A stretch of 64,000 nt of DNA, taken from positions 491,605,763 to 491,669,762 of the forward strand of contig NC_058524.1 in assembly GCF_904849725.1 (NCBI RefSeq). Reading direction: 5' to 3'. Source of the stretch: Hordeum vulgare subsp. vulgare (lineage: Eukaryota; Streptophyta; Magnoliopsida; Poales; Poaceae). Below, piece by piece: positions 37,901 to 49,590 of the stretch (the stretch's first letter is position 1; each line of letters starts with the position of its first letter). Below the pieces are notes generated by a model that made no database searches, had not been told where the DNA came from, and worked only from the letters and a program-made list of their open reading frames with translations. The translations under genes were made by a program, and so were the position numbers.

Positions 37901-39089
37901 TACACCCCTGCAGGGTTATGATCTATTCGAATAGCCGCGTCCGCGGATATGGACTACTTGGAGACATATGTTGTTCATAGATAACTTCAATGGCTACTCA
38001 TAAAATTGTCAAGATAAGTGTGAGTGTCATGGACGGCATTTTCGTATGGAGACGGAATGATTCCACGATAGTGTTTTGTTGTGGTGTTAGTGGACTCGTG
38101 TGCGAGAAATCAAGTTGTCAAAACTAATTTCAAAATGCAAGTTGTCTAGCCACGAGTCAAATGCTGGCTTTCCGCATGAAACCCCACAATACTCTTTGAT
38201 ACCTTGCATGAGTAGTTAGTTCTCCTAAAGTCTTGCTGAGTACCTTCGTACTCATGTTTGCTTAATAAATGTTGCAGAGGTTGCTAATGACCCTAATGGA
38301 GGGTTCTTCGTAGACATTGACGGCGACGAGTAGCTGGTGTCCCAGCTACGATCTGGCCCTACGTCGGCTCTGTAGTATAGTCAGGCCATGTGCCTTCTAG
38401 TTGCCCTGTCTGTACCCAGACAGTTTATAACTCTTCCGCTGGCTTGTATTTGTATGACTGCTATTATGGGTCGAGAGACCTTAATGTGTAATATTACGTG
38501 TGTGGCTCTTCCGAGCCTCTTAAATAAAGGTTGTATGTTTATGGTTATGTTGTGATGCCATCGATGTATCTATACATATCTGTATGCCATGCGTACGTGT
38601 GTCTTACTTGATATGTATGGGGTTCGAATACCTAGTCGTGAACTTTAGTAGCACTCCTTACAAGGAAATGCCCCTTTGTGATCCAACGAGCCTTGGTAGT
38701 CCGCTACTGCTCCGGACACATTGGTTGACCGGCATGTGTCCTTCTTAGCTGCTGTGTATGTCCTCTTTGGGGAAATGTCACGCGACGTAATGGAGTCCTT
38801 GTAGCTTGCTACGACTCGCCTACGTTCGCTGATGACCGACACCTGCTTTGTTGGGTCATGTATGCCTGTTTTTGTGCGGAACTGCCACTTTGGTTTATGA
38901 CTAGACATGTCAATCCGGGTTCTTTGACATTGGATTGCTAGCGACACCTATCGCATACATGAGTCAAAAGACGCAAACGGTCCCGGCTAAGGTAAGGCTG
39001 CAGTCGTGGAGTTAACCGTGCGTGAGACCACAAAGAGATGCGATGTGTTACAGGCTGGATTCCTAGGGCTTAGGATCGGGGTCCCGACA
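34920..39089 (+). repeat. 5' LTR of the Tekay element (4170 bp)
   Basis: Starts TGTCACATCCCTAACCC and ends GGGGTCCCGACA. It contains a GC-rich block (35400-36330) with many overlapping frames in both directions that I treat as non-coding, and an AATAAA near 38525. Differs from LTR 2 by scattered substitutions and by short indels near 36380 and 38575. Confidence 0.93.
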
Positions 39090-39093
39090 GCAT

Positions 39094-39106
39094 TGGTATC
39101 AGAGCC
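39094..39106 (+). other. Primer binding site (tRNA-iMet) of the Tekay element
   Basis: TGGTATCAGAGCC, five bases after the LTR, is the standard complement of the 3' end of initiator methionine tRNA. Confidence 0.9.
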
Positions 39107-39369
39107 TGACTTACTGTAGGATTACTAAGACAAACTGGTCGAAGTTGAGTCTAGAATTGCTTTAGTTATATATAAGGGAATTGTTTGTGGAAGGGAACGT
39201 AAGACTCTTGTTCTCTTCCCATGTTATTCTATTCTGGTCATCCTCGTCTCTTCTGCGGGAATTAAGGACTAGGTTACTCATCTTCTCCTAGGCTCGTGTT
39301 TCCGATCGGTAGCTTATAGGACTACGGGTCGAGAGATATTGGGTTTCTTTTATTCCCAGGAAGCAGGAA

Positions 39370-39524
39370 GTAAGTTTGATGATCAGAGAGTTGAACCTGA
39401 TAGTTGAGTGGTTATGCTATTCCAATTTGGGTTGTCTCAAATTTGTTTTGAGCATTTACAGCCGTTATGCTGCCCAATTTTGCATTCAGAGCTCTAATGC
39501 TTTTGCATTACTCTCTATTTACAG
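39370..39524 (+). promoter_or_regulatory. Candidate intron ahead of the extra Tekay ORF
   Basis: The donor GGAA|GTAAGT at 39370 is a full consensus. The acceptor CTCTCTATTTACAG ends at 39524, directly before the ATG at 39525, with a branch-like CTAAT about 30 bp upstream. Splicing is inferred from sequence only. Confidence 0.5.
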
Positions 39525-40298
39525 ATGCCTGGCCGTCCTTCTCGTCAGGTGGTACGTCTGACCAGGTGCATTGATGTGCGGGGTCATACGGCCATGCTGG
39601 TCAGGGTGATGTCGGTGTGCGGTTACCGCTGGTACCCCGAGTACACAGTGGAGGAACAGTACCGAGACTTCAACCAGAGCCAGTACATCTGCACTATTAG
39701 GGTATTCCCAGACTACCCTGGAGCAGAGAAGCCAATCCATTGGTCCTATGGGTTGGGGGTCACCGTTGACATGGCAATACAGGATGCTGCCTATTCAATG
39801 TTGACTATTATGAGAGCGAGACATGCACTGCTGCAGAATTCAGAGTTCTGCTATGTTCCGGCCTCTCAGTCTGGTGAAGAGGGATACCTCAGTGGAGTCT
39901 ATTTTGATTCTTCTATGGAGGATCCACTTCTGGAGTCCACTGTTGCGATGCTAGAGAACAGAGATAGGGATGCTCGTGCTCTCCGCATGGAGCTTTATGC
40001 TACCCGTGCCCGTCTGTGGACAGCTTTGACGCAGCTGGCACCGGTAGTCCAGACAGGGTATGGAGAGATGGAAATGCTGAACCCTGTTAGGACCCATCTT
40101 CCGGCCCACGTTGACTGGCCAGCTATAGGAGGAGTCACACCTCTTCGGGGACCCCTCTTACCACCAGTCAGGGGACCAAGGCCACATCCGTGCCGTTATG
40201 GATTCCAGGGATCTCAGGCTAGAGTGTTTCCTGATCCGCAGGTTGAGCTTCCAGGTCATGGAGGTAATCTCTATGAGATGTTCTATGCGGATGCCTGA
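39525..40298 (+). CDS. Extra ORF upstream of gag in the Tekay element, 257 codons, intact
   Basis: Uninterrupted frame from the ATG at 39525 to TGA at 40296. I do not recognise the function. Residues about 35-105 have a strand-strand-helix look (ending DAAYSMLTIMRAR) that vaguely recalls a double-stranded RNA-binding fold; this is a guess. Residues about 140-175 (LENRDRDARALRMELYATRA) suggest an amphipathic helix or coiled coil. The C-terminus is Pro/Gly/Arg-rich. No signal peptide, zinc knuckle or protease site is seen. It lies between the primer site and gag, where typical Tekay elements have only leader. It is the only undamaged frame in an element whose gag-pol carries three stops. Confidence 0.7.
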   Translation: MPGRPSRQVVRLTRCIDVRGHTAMLVRVMSVCGYRWYPEYTVEEQYRDFNQSQYICTIRVFPDYPGAEKPIHWSYGLGVTVDMAIQDAAYSMLTIMRARHALLQNSEFCYVPASQSGEEGYLSGVYFDSSMEDPLLESTVAMLENRDRDARALRMELYATRARLWTALTQLAPVVQTGYGEMEMLNPVRTHLPAHVDWPAIGGVTPLRGPLLPPVRGPRPHPCRYGFQGSQARVFPDPQVELPGHGGNLYEMFYADA

Positions 40299-40467
40299 TC
40301 TGTGAGCGGAAGGATAGTATGGTAGTAGCCGTACATTCACAGTCCTGCGTGACTTGTGAAGTATGGTAGTAATGTGAAATGAATTCCGGAGGCCTAGATA
40401 AATAATGTATAGGAAGCTTGTAAGCCTCTGATGAGTAGTTCCACCCTTTCAGTAGTTTCCTCTTCGG

Positions 40468-40640
40468 GTAAGTTTGTACTGAACTATGTAAGGGTGTGTA
40501 TGAACCATGGTGTATATATAGTAGTTGCTTGTTACCATGTTGTTCGGATATTCATTTCCGCATTCCGTGTGTTCAGTACATTCTTAATCCATAGCTAGTA
40601 TTGATATGATATTGGTCTAAGCTATGAGTTTGTTTGTCAG
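40468..40640 (+). promoter_or_regulatory. Candidate intron between the extra ORF and gag
   Basis: The donor CGG|GTAAGT is at 40468 and the acceptor GTTTGTTTGTCAG ends at 40640, one base before the ATG at 40642, with CTAAG about 25 bp upstream. Joining the 39370 donor to this acceptor instead would skip the extra ORF entirely. Inferred. Confidence 0.5.
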
Positions 40641-41829
40641 GATGGTGTTCACCAGGTTGAACCGTGCCCCTGCTCATGAGCAAGGTGAGGGTAGTCAAGC
40701 GTCGCAGGAAGATCTGCCTCACCCACCTTCTCTGGTAGAAGTGATGCTTGAGGCAGAAAGAAACAAAAGGGAGACCAACCGACTGCTAGAGCGTATTGAG
40801 AAGAATACGGTTCTACAGCCTAGGAATACTGCAGTGTCCCTCAATGACTTTGTGAAGCTGAATCCTCCAAAGTTTCATCATTCCGTCGATCCCCTCGACG
40901 CTGATGACTGGCTGTGTAGCATCTCACTCAAGATTCGCTCGGCGAATGTGTCTGAGGACGACAAGGTTACCTTTGCGGCGTATTTCCTGGAGGGACCCGC
41001 CAATCTATGGTGGGAGAATTTTGAAGCTCTGCGTCCCGCTGAACCAGTGGCCACATGGGCAGACTTCAGTGCAGCTTTTCGTCTGCACCATATTCCAGAG
41101 GGCCTGATGGACAGAAAGAGAGAGGAGTTCTGTGCCTTCACTCAGGGAAAGTTGTCTGTGGATGCCTATAGCCGCGAGTTCGTTAACCTCGCCCGCTATG
41201 CAACAGAGGAGGTGTCTACTGACGCCAAGAAGCAAGCAAGATTCTGTAAGGGTCTGAGCCCTGAGCTCCGTCGAGACCTGCGCCTCCATGAGTGTGCAAG
41301 TTTTCAAGCCCTGGTCAACAAAGCGATTAGTGCGGAGACTGGTCATTCTGACTTCGAAGCCACAAGGAAGCACTCCCGTGACTTTGGCTCATCTTCTGGT
41401 TCTGCGTTTCCAAAATGCAGGCTGTGGGTTCCAAACAGTTCTCTGCCGCCAAGATACACTCCGAGGCCATCCTACGTGGCGCCTCATACGAATCAGGCCA
41501 ACCCTCCAGCAAAAGCTTATGGTGGTCCAGCAAGCAATGCTGCACCACGTGCCAACCAGGTGATATGCTACAAGTGTGGAGAACCAGAGCATTATTCCCG
41601 TGAGTGTCCTCAGAATGTGGGTGCCAAGCAACCCGGAAAGTCCGTCGGGCAAGCCAAGTCGGGGAAAGCTTTTTATGTGAAGCCAAATCCTGCACGTGGC
41701 CGTGTGAACTATGTGTCAGCAGAAGAAGCTGCAGAGGATCCCGACGTCATGCTGGGTACGCTTCTTGTTAATCATCACCCAGCGTCTGTTCTCTTTGACA
41801 CTGGGTCTTCTCATTCCTTCATTTCATAA
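40624..41829 (+). pseudogene. Tekay gag and start of protease, ending at a premature stop
   Basis: ATGs at 40624 and 40642 share the frame; the latter follows a splice acceptor and is my preferred start. The Gag core lies at about 40870-41330 (DADDWLCSISLKI, GPANLWWENF, WADFSAAF). The zinc knuckle CX2CX4HX4C begins at 41566 (CYKCGEPEHYSREC). Protease site LFDTGSSHSF is near 41790-41820. TAA at 41827-41829 cuts the frame inside protease; the same frame continues to 45114. Gag builds the particle and binds RNA, and protease matures it. Confidence 0.88.
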
Positions 41830-43500
41830 ATTTATGCACAGTTGCATAACATGTCATTTTGTGATATGCCAATCCCATTGGTTGTCCAAACCCCTGGTAG
41901 TAAATGGCAAACCTCTAGGATAACCTATGACAATGAAATTCTAGTAGAGAGGCTAGTTTTTCTAGCCTCATTGATAGCATTGAAATCTTCGGATATTAAT
42001 ATCATGTTGGGCATGGACTGGATGTCAGCTCACTATGCCAAGATTGATACTCACTCTAGAAATGTCCAGCTTACCCATCCCTCGGGTGAGATAGTAAATG
42101 TCTCTACTCGAGTTGCCAAATGCCAGCTCTATTCCTTAAATGCCAACCCTCTTCCGGAACTTGAAGACATTACGGTAGTCCGTGACTTCCCGGATGTTTT
42201 TCCAGAGGAACTGCCAGGAATTCCACCTGACAGAGATGTAGAGTTTGTGATAGATCTTGTTCCGGGAACTGTTCCAATAGCCAGAAGACCTTATAAGATG
42301 GCACCCCTGGAGCTAGCCGAACTTAACAAGCAACTAGATGAGGCCTTGAACAAGGGTTTGATTCGTCCTAGCTCTTCTCCTTGGGCTTGTCCCGTCCTCT
42401 TCGTCAAGAAGAAAGACGGAACGGATCGGATGGTTGTAGATTACCGACCAGTTAACCTAGTCACCATTAAGAACAAGTATCCGCTCCCCAGGATCAACGA
42501 TCTGTACGATCAGCTCGCTGGATCCTCACTCTTCTCCAAAATGGATTTGAGGTTGGGATACCATCAGATCAAGATTAACAACGGGGACATTCCAAAAACG
42601 GCTTTTGTTACTCGTTATGGCCAATATGAGTACACCGTTATGTCTTTCGGTTTAACCAATGCCCCAGCCACCTTCTCTCGGCTGATGAATTCAATCTTCA
42701 TGGAGTATTTGGATAAATTCGTCATGGTATACCTCGATGATATTCTCATCTACTCGAAGAATGAACAAGAACATGCCGAGCATCTAAGGCTGGTATTGAT
42801 GAAACTTCGAGAGCATCGCCTTTATGCCAAATTTTCAAAATGTGAATTCTGGTTACCAGAAGTGACCTATCTAGGCCACGTAATCTCTGGTAAGGGTATT
42901 GCTGTCAATCCCGAGAGAGTTCAAGCTGTCCTTGATTGGACTCAACCTGAATCGGTTAAGCAAGTTAGGAGTTCTCTTGGTCTAGCGAGCTATTGTCGCC
43001 GCTTCGTCGAGAATTTCTCCAAGGTTGCAAAGCCTCTAACTGAACTCCTCAAGAAAGATAAAAAGTTCGAGTGGACACCACACTGTGAGCATAGTTTTTA
43101 GGAACTGAAAAGACGCCTGACTTCCGCACCTGTGTTGCTACCACCAGATTTTTCTAAGGACTTTGTTATCTATTGCGACGCCTCGCGACAAGGATTAGGT
43201 TGCATTCTCATGCAAGATCGTCATGTCATCGCATACGCATCTCGACAGTTGCGTCCACATGAGGATAATTATCCCACGCATGACCTTGAGCTTGCAGCTG
43301 TGGTCCATGCACTAAAAACCTGGCGACATTACCTTTTGGGTAATCGTTGCGAAATATTCACTGATCACCAAAGTCTGAAATATATCTTCACCCAGCCGGA
43401 TTTGAATCTCAGGCAAAGACGGTGGGTTGAGTTGATCTCGGATTACGACTTAGGGATAACTTACACCCCGGGGAAGGCCAATGTTATGGCCGATGCACTA
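41830..43500 (+). pseudogene. Tekay protease end, reverse transcriptase and RNase H, one internal stop
   Basis: The frame continues that of gag. The protease C-terminal motif ILGMDW is near 42004-42020 (IMLGMDWM). RT motifs: [17 protein letters not shown] near 42400, [13 protein letters not shown] near 42535, [13 protein letters not shown] near 42640, and YLDD near 42730. RNase H begins near 43140 with IYCDAS (aspartate), then LELAAV (glutamate), FTDHQS (aspartate) and ADALSRK near 43490. TAG at 43099-43101 replaces a codon that relatives read as Gln. Together these domains make double-stranded cDNA from element RNA. Confidence 0.88.
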
Positions 43501-45114
43501 AGTCGTAAATCTTATTGTAACAATTTGATGCTACAACAAGGTCAACCACATCTCCATGAGGACTTTCGGAAGTTGAATCTTCATATTGTTCCTCGAGGAT
43601 TCCTTTCTACCCTGGTGGCGAAGCCTACTCTTAAGGATCAAATTATAGCTGGCCAAAAGCGTGACAAGGGTATATCACGGATCAAGGAGAATATTTTTAG
43701 CGGAAACGCTAAAGAATTTTCCATGAATGATCAAGGTGTGGTGTTCTTCCAGAATCGTTTAGTGGTTCCTAAGAACCCACATCTAAGGCAGTTAATCCTT
43801 AAGGAGGCTCATGATTCCCCTCTCACCATTCATCCCGGTAGTACTAAGATGTATCAGGACCTACGCCAGAGGTTCTGGTGGACTAGGATGAAGAGAGAAA
43901 TTGCTGAGTTCGTTGCTAACTGCGACGTTTGTCGCCGAGTTAAGGTAGAACATCAAAGGCCTGCTGGCACCCTTCAACCTTTAGCTATTCCTGAATAGAA
44001 ATGGGATAAAGTTAGCATGGATTTCATTACCGGATTTCCCAAGACCAAGAAAGGAAATAATGTTATCTTTGTGGTCATTGACCCTCTTTCCAAAGTGGCT
44101 CATTTTCTTCCTTTTCGTGAGAGTATAACAGCTAGCCAGCTAGCAGAGTTATATATCTCCCGAATAGTGTCCCTTCATGGTGTTCCCCTGGAAATTAACT
44201 CGGACCGTGGAAGTATCTTTACTTCTCGCTTCTGGGAAAGTTTTCAGAATGCCATGTTGACTCACTTATCTTTTAGCACTGCTTTCCATCCCCAATCAAG
44301 TGGTCAAGTAGAAAGAGTGAATCAAATCCTAGAAGATATGCTCCGAGCCTGTGTTATTTCGTTCGGTATGAATTGGGAGAAGTGCCTTCCATTCTCCGAA
44401 TTCGCTTATAACAATAGTTATCAATCAAGCTTGGGCAAAGCTCTTTTTGAAGTTCTCTATGGACGAAGATGTCGAACACCTCTTAATTGGTCAGAAACCG
44501 GAGAGAGGCAACTCTTTGGCCCGGATATGATCCAGGATGCAGAAGAGCAGGTTCACATTATTCGTGAAAAGTTGAAAACAGCCCAGTCTCATCAAAAGAG
44601 CCAATATGATCGTCATCATAAGGCTGTGACCTTTGAAGTTGACGAGAAGGCTTACCTTCGGGTTACACCTTTGAAGGGTACCCATCGATTCGGTATCAAG
44701 GGCAAATTGGCTCCTCGTTACATTGGTCCTTTTTGCATTCTTGCCAAACGAGGAGAAGTTGCCTACCAGTTGGAACTTCCTCCGCATCTTTCCAAGGTTC
44801 ATGATGTTTTCCACGTCTCGCAACTCAGGCGTTGCTTTTCGGATCCTATCCGTGAAGTGGACCACGAAACGCTTGATCTACAAGATAACCTTTCTTACCG
44901 AGAATACCCCGTGCGTATTCTTGATCAAGCTGAGCGTACCACTCGACGTCGAAACCTCAAGTTTCTTAAAGTTCAATGGTCAAATCATTCTGAAAAGGAG
45001 GCAACTTGGGAAAGAGAGGATCGTCTCCGACTCGAATATCCTGCGTTATTCCCGACGACTTCTAAATCTCGGGACGAGATTCTTTTGAGTGGGAGTGAGT
45101 TGTCACATCCCTAA
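43501..45114 (+). pseudogene. Tekay integrase with C-terminal chromodomain, one internal stop
   Basis: The zinc-binding part ends CDVCRRVK near 43930. TAG at 43996-43998 stands where PEWKWD is normal, so Trp is lost. The catalytic core has MDFITGFP near 44017, NSDRGSIF near 44195 and GQVERVNQ near 44305, so D, D and E are all present. The C-terminal chromodomain (about 44900-45055, LKFLKVQWSNHSEKEATWE) is expected to steer insertion toward heterochromatin. The stop TAA at 45112 lies 14 bp inside the 3' LTR. Confidence 0.88.
45087..45100 (+). other. Polypurine tract of the Tekay element
   Basis: GAGTGGGAGTGAGT abuts the 3' LTR at 45101 while also encoding the end of Pol. Confidence 0.75.
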
Positions 45115-48100
45115 CCCTTAAGCAAGATAGCATTGTGCTCATGTATTCTTTGCATTTGCATCTAAGAAGTTTCAACAAAAACAACAAAGTGGCAAAGGAA
45201 AAACTCAAAACCCTAGCCACCATTTTAATTAAAGGAAATCTCAAACTAGTTCAAAATCAATGAACCCAAAATGGCCTCAAGAAATGTTCAAACTTTCTGA
45301 TAAATCATGAAAGTAAATGAGCATTGGAGAAAACTATTTTCTTGACACTTTAAGCATTTTAAATAAATGCAAAAGCCACTGGTTTCAAACATTAAAATTT
45401 GAAATCAGAATCTATAAATTTCCAAAAATGTTGAAAACCTTGGAAATGAGTGGGGATATTATAACAAATATTTCAGGAGGTCTAAAATAGTTTTTACTTT
45501 TTGTTTTGGAGCTGAATTAATTAGCAAAACAATAATTAGCAAAACAGAAAAACAAAAACAGAAAAAAAAGGAAAAACCTTACCTGTCGCCTAGGCCTGGC
45601 CCGGCCCATCTCCCCGCTCGTCCCCTCCCTCGCGCCAGTAGGCAGCAGGAGGTGGCCGCCGCCTCCTCCGGCGCGGCCACGCACCTGCGTGCCTGCCTGG
45701 CCGCCGCCTCGCGCTGGCGATGACGGGGATAAGCTCCCCAGAGCCTCCCCTATCCATTCCCTGCCTCGGTTCTCTCCCTCCTCCCGGATCTCCTCCTCCT
45801 CCTTGCTGCCGCCATTAGAGCCGAGCTCGAGTTGCCCGTGCCCCTGGCCATAGGTTTCCCTCCCAGAGCACGCCATTAGCTCCGCCTCATCGCCCTGGTC
45901 ATCTCTGCAGAAGCCGAAGCTTCCTCGAGCCCTGCAACGCCCGCAACGCCGTCGTCTTCCACCTCCGGCCGCCGGACCTCTCCCGTCGATTCGTCACCCC
46001 CAGGCCTTCCCAGAGCCGTCTAAGCTCTGCTCTGCACTCCCCGTGAGCATGCGGTCGTTTCCCCTAAGTTTTCCCCGTCGATCCCCTCCTCTAGCTCTAG
46101 TTTCACCGGAGCCCGACGAGGACCGCCGCTGCCGCTCGTCGCCGGTAGCCCTCCGATGATCAGCCCGTCCTTCCGAGGGCACCAGCAGCTCCAGGACGAC
46201 GCGTAGATGCCGTAGCAGCTAAGAACCGAGCGTATATCCCCCTGATTCAAAGACCCCGATGACACCCGAGCCTTGGCCGCCGCCAAGCTCGTCGCCGGCG
46301 TCATCTCAGGCCAGATCAGCCCCGGCTAGGCGCAGAAATGAAGCTGCGGGAGACGTGCCGTTCCTCTGGTGCTCTCCGCGCAGCATTTGGCCCCCTGTGC
46401 ACCGTTTCCGAGCCCCTCCGCCGTGCTGGTGGTCGCCGGAGGCTCCCCGCCGGCGAGGACGACCTCGCCGCCGGTGGATGTCGACGTGGCAAGCTAACCC
46501 AGCCGATTAGTGACCTAATCACTCGCTGACAAGTGGGCCCAAGGCCAAGTAACCCAGCCAAGGCCAAGTCCCAGAGAGGCTGACCAGTGGGGCCCCCCTG
46601 TCAGGTTTGACCTGAACAGGTCGACTGACCAGCTGACGTCAGCCTGATGCAATAAATAGAATTTCCAGTATAAAACTAATTCAGGAAATTGCTAAAATTT
46701 GTAAAAATCATAGAAATTAATCTGTAACTCCAATGAAAATAATTTATATATGAAAAAGTATCAGAAAAATTCCAGGATTCTGATTATGCTATTTTCAACC
46801 ATGTTTGAAAAAGTTACAGAACCCTAAATTGTGAAATAAGGAATAATTCAATTCGTTTAATCACTTTATAAATGGAATTTGCAAAAATATTGAAATTTCA
46901 TTATATGTGCAATGATCACACACTACCCTAATTACAAATCAGTATCATAACATGATATTTCATGCATGTTAACATCATGTTGAACCGAGCATCAGGTCGA
47001 ATCAATTAAACCGGTATCCGAGAATACCCGTTTGAATTGCTATTCGAATGTGATTCAAGTCAACTCTAAACCTATTACATGTTGAAAATAATAACTTATC
47101 ACCTTGCATTCTCATGCCATGCTCATGCATCATTTTGAGTGCATATGTTTGTTATTGAATGTTGCCATTCATTTCGGAAGGCTCCGCACCCCCGGATTCC
47201 ACCGAATATCCATCTGACGGATATCGTTCCTCCTCTGAGCATCAAGGCAAGCAACCCTTTTGATCATCCCGATAAGTCCTATGTTCTTGCTCCTACACCT
47301 ATTCATTGCATTAGGATCAAATGCTTCAACTGCTTTTGCCACGATAGTTGGACCCACTTCCTTTGCATGACTTAACCTTGTCACAGTAAATAGCCGAACC
47401 TTGCAACCTAGCATACCTGGTAGTTGCTTGAGCTATGATGTGCCTTATCCTGCTATGCATGCTATGCTTAGAGTTGTGTATGGTCTGTCATCTGGGAGAT
47501 GAACAGAAATGTGGAATGTGTTCGGTGAGCAAAGGTTGTGTCTTGAACTTGATTTGGTAAAGGTACCGGTGAAAGGCTGTGTAGGAGTACATGGCGGGTT
47601 GTTTCATTGGAACCGTCCTTAGGAACTGAGTTCCGTGTATGTAATCCAAGACTAGATACTACCACATGCTGGGCCCTGAAATATGACCCCGCTCGGCCTA
47701 TTAATCGCGTAGTACTCGGTCCAGGAGTTGCAAGTAGTTTCTGGTGTTTATAGTAATGCTGGAGGCCGTGCATGGTGCTGACCTGCGAGGTGGACCGTGA
47801 TGCGGTAGGCAGTGGCACGGTGTACCAAGTGGCACCCGGATGGTGGGCTTGGGAACCCTGCGCACATCGTTTGAGGCCGTGGCGGAAACCTCGGCCGGAC
47901 TTCCGTACGGGTTACTCTTAGATAGGCGATAAACCTGGACTAGGTACTAGTGTGGTTAACGATCGTGGCCGACTCCCTCGCTGGGCTTCCGCTTGAAGGT
48001 TGCCAAGGTGCATGACGTGCACATGGCGATAAGTGGCGAGAGCGTGTGTGACGAAGTACACCCCTGCAGGGTTATGATCTATTCGAATAGCCGCGTCCGC

Positions 48101-49231
48101 GGATATGGACTACATGGAGACATATGTTGTTCATAGATAACTTCAATGGCTACTCATAAAATTGTCAAGATAAGTGTGAGTGTCGTGGACGGCATTTCCA
48201 TATGGAGACGGAATGATTCCACGATAGTGTATTGTTGCGGTGTTAGTGCACTCGTGTGCGAGAAATCAAGTTGTCAAAACTAGTTTCAAAATGCAAGTTG
48301 TCTAGCCACGAGTCAAATGCTGGCTTTCCGCATGAAACCCCACAATACTCTTTGATACCTTGCATGAGTAGTTAGTTCTCCTAAAGTCTTGCTGAGTACC
48401 TGCGTACTCATGTTTGCTTAATAAATGTTGCAGAGGTTGCTAATGACCCTAATGGAGGGTTCTTCGTAGACATCGACGACGACGAGTAGCTGGTGTCCCA
48501 GCTACGATCTGGCCTACATCGGCTCTGTAGTATAGTCAGGCCATGTGCCTTCTAGTTGCCCTGTCTGTACCTAGACATTTTATAACTCTTCCGCTGGCTT
48601 GTATTTGTATGACTGCTATTATGGGTCGAGAGACCTTAATGTGTAATATTACGTGTGTGGCTCTTCCGAGCCTCTTAAATAAAGGTTGTATGTTTATGGT
48701 TATGTTGTGATGCCATCGATGTATCTATGTATGGGTACGTGTGTCTTACTTGATATGTATGGGGTTCGAATACCTAGTCGTGAACTTTAGTAGCACTCCT
48801 TACAAGGAAATGCCCCTTTGTGATCCAACGAGCCTTGCTAGTCCGCTACTGCTCCGGACACATTGGTTGACTAGCATGTGTCCTTCTTAGCTGTTGTGTC
48901 TGTCCTCTTTGGGGAAATGTCACGCGACGTAATGGAGTCCTTGTAGCTTGCTACGACTCGCCTACGTTCGCTGATGACCGACACCTGCTTTGTTGGGTCA
49001 CGTATGCCTGTTCTTGTGCGGAACTGCCACTTTGGTTTATGACTAGACATGTCGATCCGGGTTCTTTGACATTGGATTGCTAGCGACACCTATCGCATAC
49101 GTGAGTCAAAAGACGCAAACGGTCCCGACTAAGGTAAGGCTGCAGCCGTGGAGTTAACCGTGCGTGAGACCACAAAGAGATGCGATGTGTTACAGGCTAG
49201 ATTCCTATGGCTTAGGATCGGGGTCCCGACA
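45101..49231 (+). repeat. 3' LTR of the Tekay element (4131 bp)
   Basis: Matches 34920-39089 with scattered differences; starts TGTCACATCC and ends CCCGACA. GC-rich part is 45590-46500. Followed by target duplication AAACC. Confidence 0.93.
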
Positions 49232-49236
49232 AAACC

Positions 49237-49590
49237 TATGGCCCCCGGGTCTATTTTCCATATTATACTTTAAGGCCTATAAAGCAAAAGTACCAGAAAT
49301 ATATTGCTGCCATTTATTTACTTTTGTGTTACTTTTCGTTCTAGCAAACTTTTATATCTATATCTATCAGATCTCATCCTTGAAAATAACCGTGAAGGGA
49401 TTGATAACCCCTTTTTAGTGTTGGGTGCAAGTGTTTTATTGTTTGTGTAGGTGTGAAGATTGGGGCCTTGGTTGTTCCTCCTACTGGATTGACACCTTGG
49501 TTCTCAACAAACTGAGGGAAATACTTATCTATTGTGTTGCATCACCCTTTCCTCTTCTAGGGAAAACTAACGCAAGCTCAAGAAGTAGAA
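49237..49590 (+). repeat. 3' LTR of the Sabrina-like element, second part
   Basis: Continues 33707-34919 and matches 29741-30094. The last bases read AGTAGAA where LTR 1 has AGTAGCA. Confidence 0.88.

Larger units (their letters stand above)
34920..49231 (+). mobile_element. Tekay/Del-type chromovirus (Ty3/Gypsy), 14.3 kb, nested in the Sabrina-like 3' LTR
   Basis: Two LTRs of 4170 and 4131 bp are flanked by a perfect AAACC target duplication (34915-34919 and 49232-49236). Removing the element restores the Sabrina-like LTR exactly. Order: LTR, Met-type primer site, an extra ORF, gag, protease, RT, RNase H, integrase, chromodomain, purine tract, LTR. The very long LTRs and the C-terminal chromodomain fit Tekay. 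gag-pol keeps one frame with only three nonsense codons, so this is among the younger insertions here. Confidence 0.93.
28524..49590 (+). mobile_element. Sabrina-like (Athila-lineage) Gypsy element, interrupted in its 3' LTR
   Basis: LTR 1 is 28524-30094 (1571 bp). LTR 2 is 33707-34919 plus 49237-49590 (1567 bp in total). Flanks are AGGGC (28519-28523) and AGGGT (49591-49595), a target duplication with one change. The internal region is only about 3.6 kb and encodes no protease, RT or integrase, so the copy is non-autonomous. The Sabrina label rests on the LTR start TGATACGTCTCCAACGTATC and the Asp-type primer site. Confidence 0.85.
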
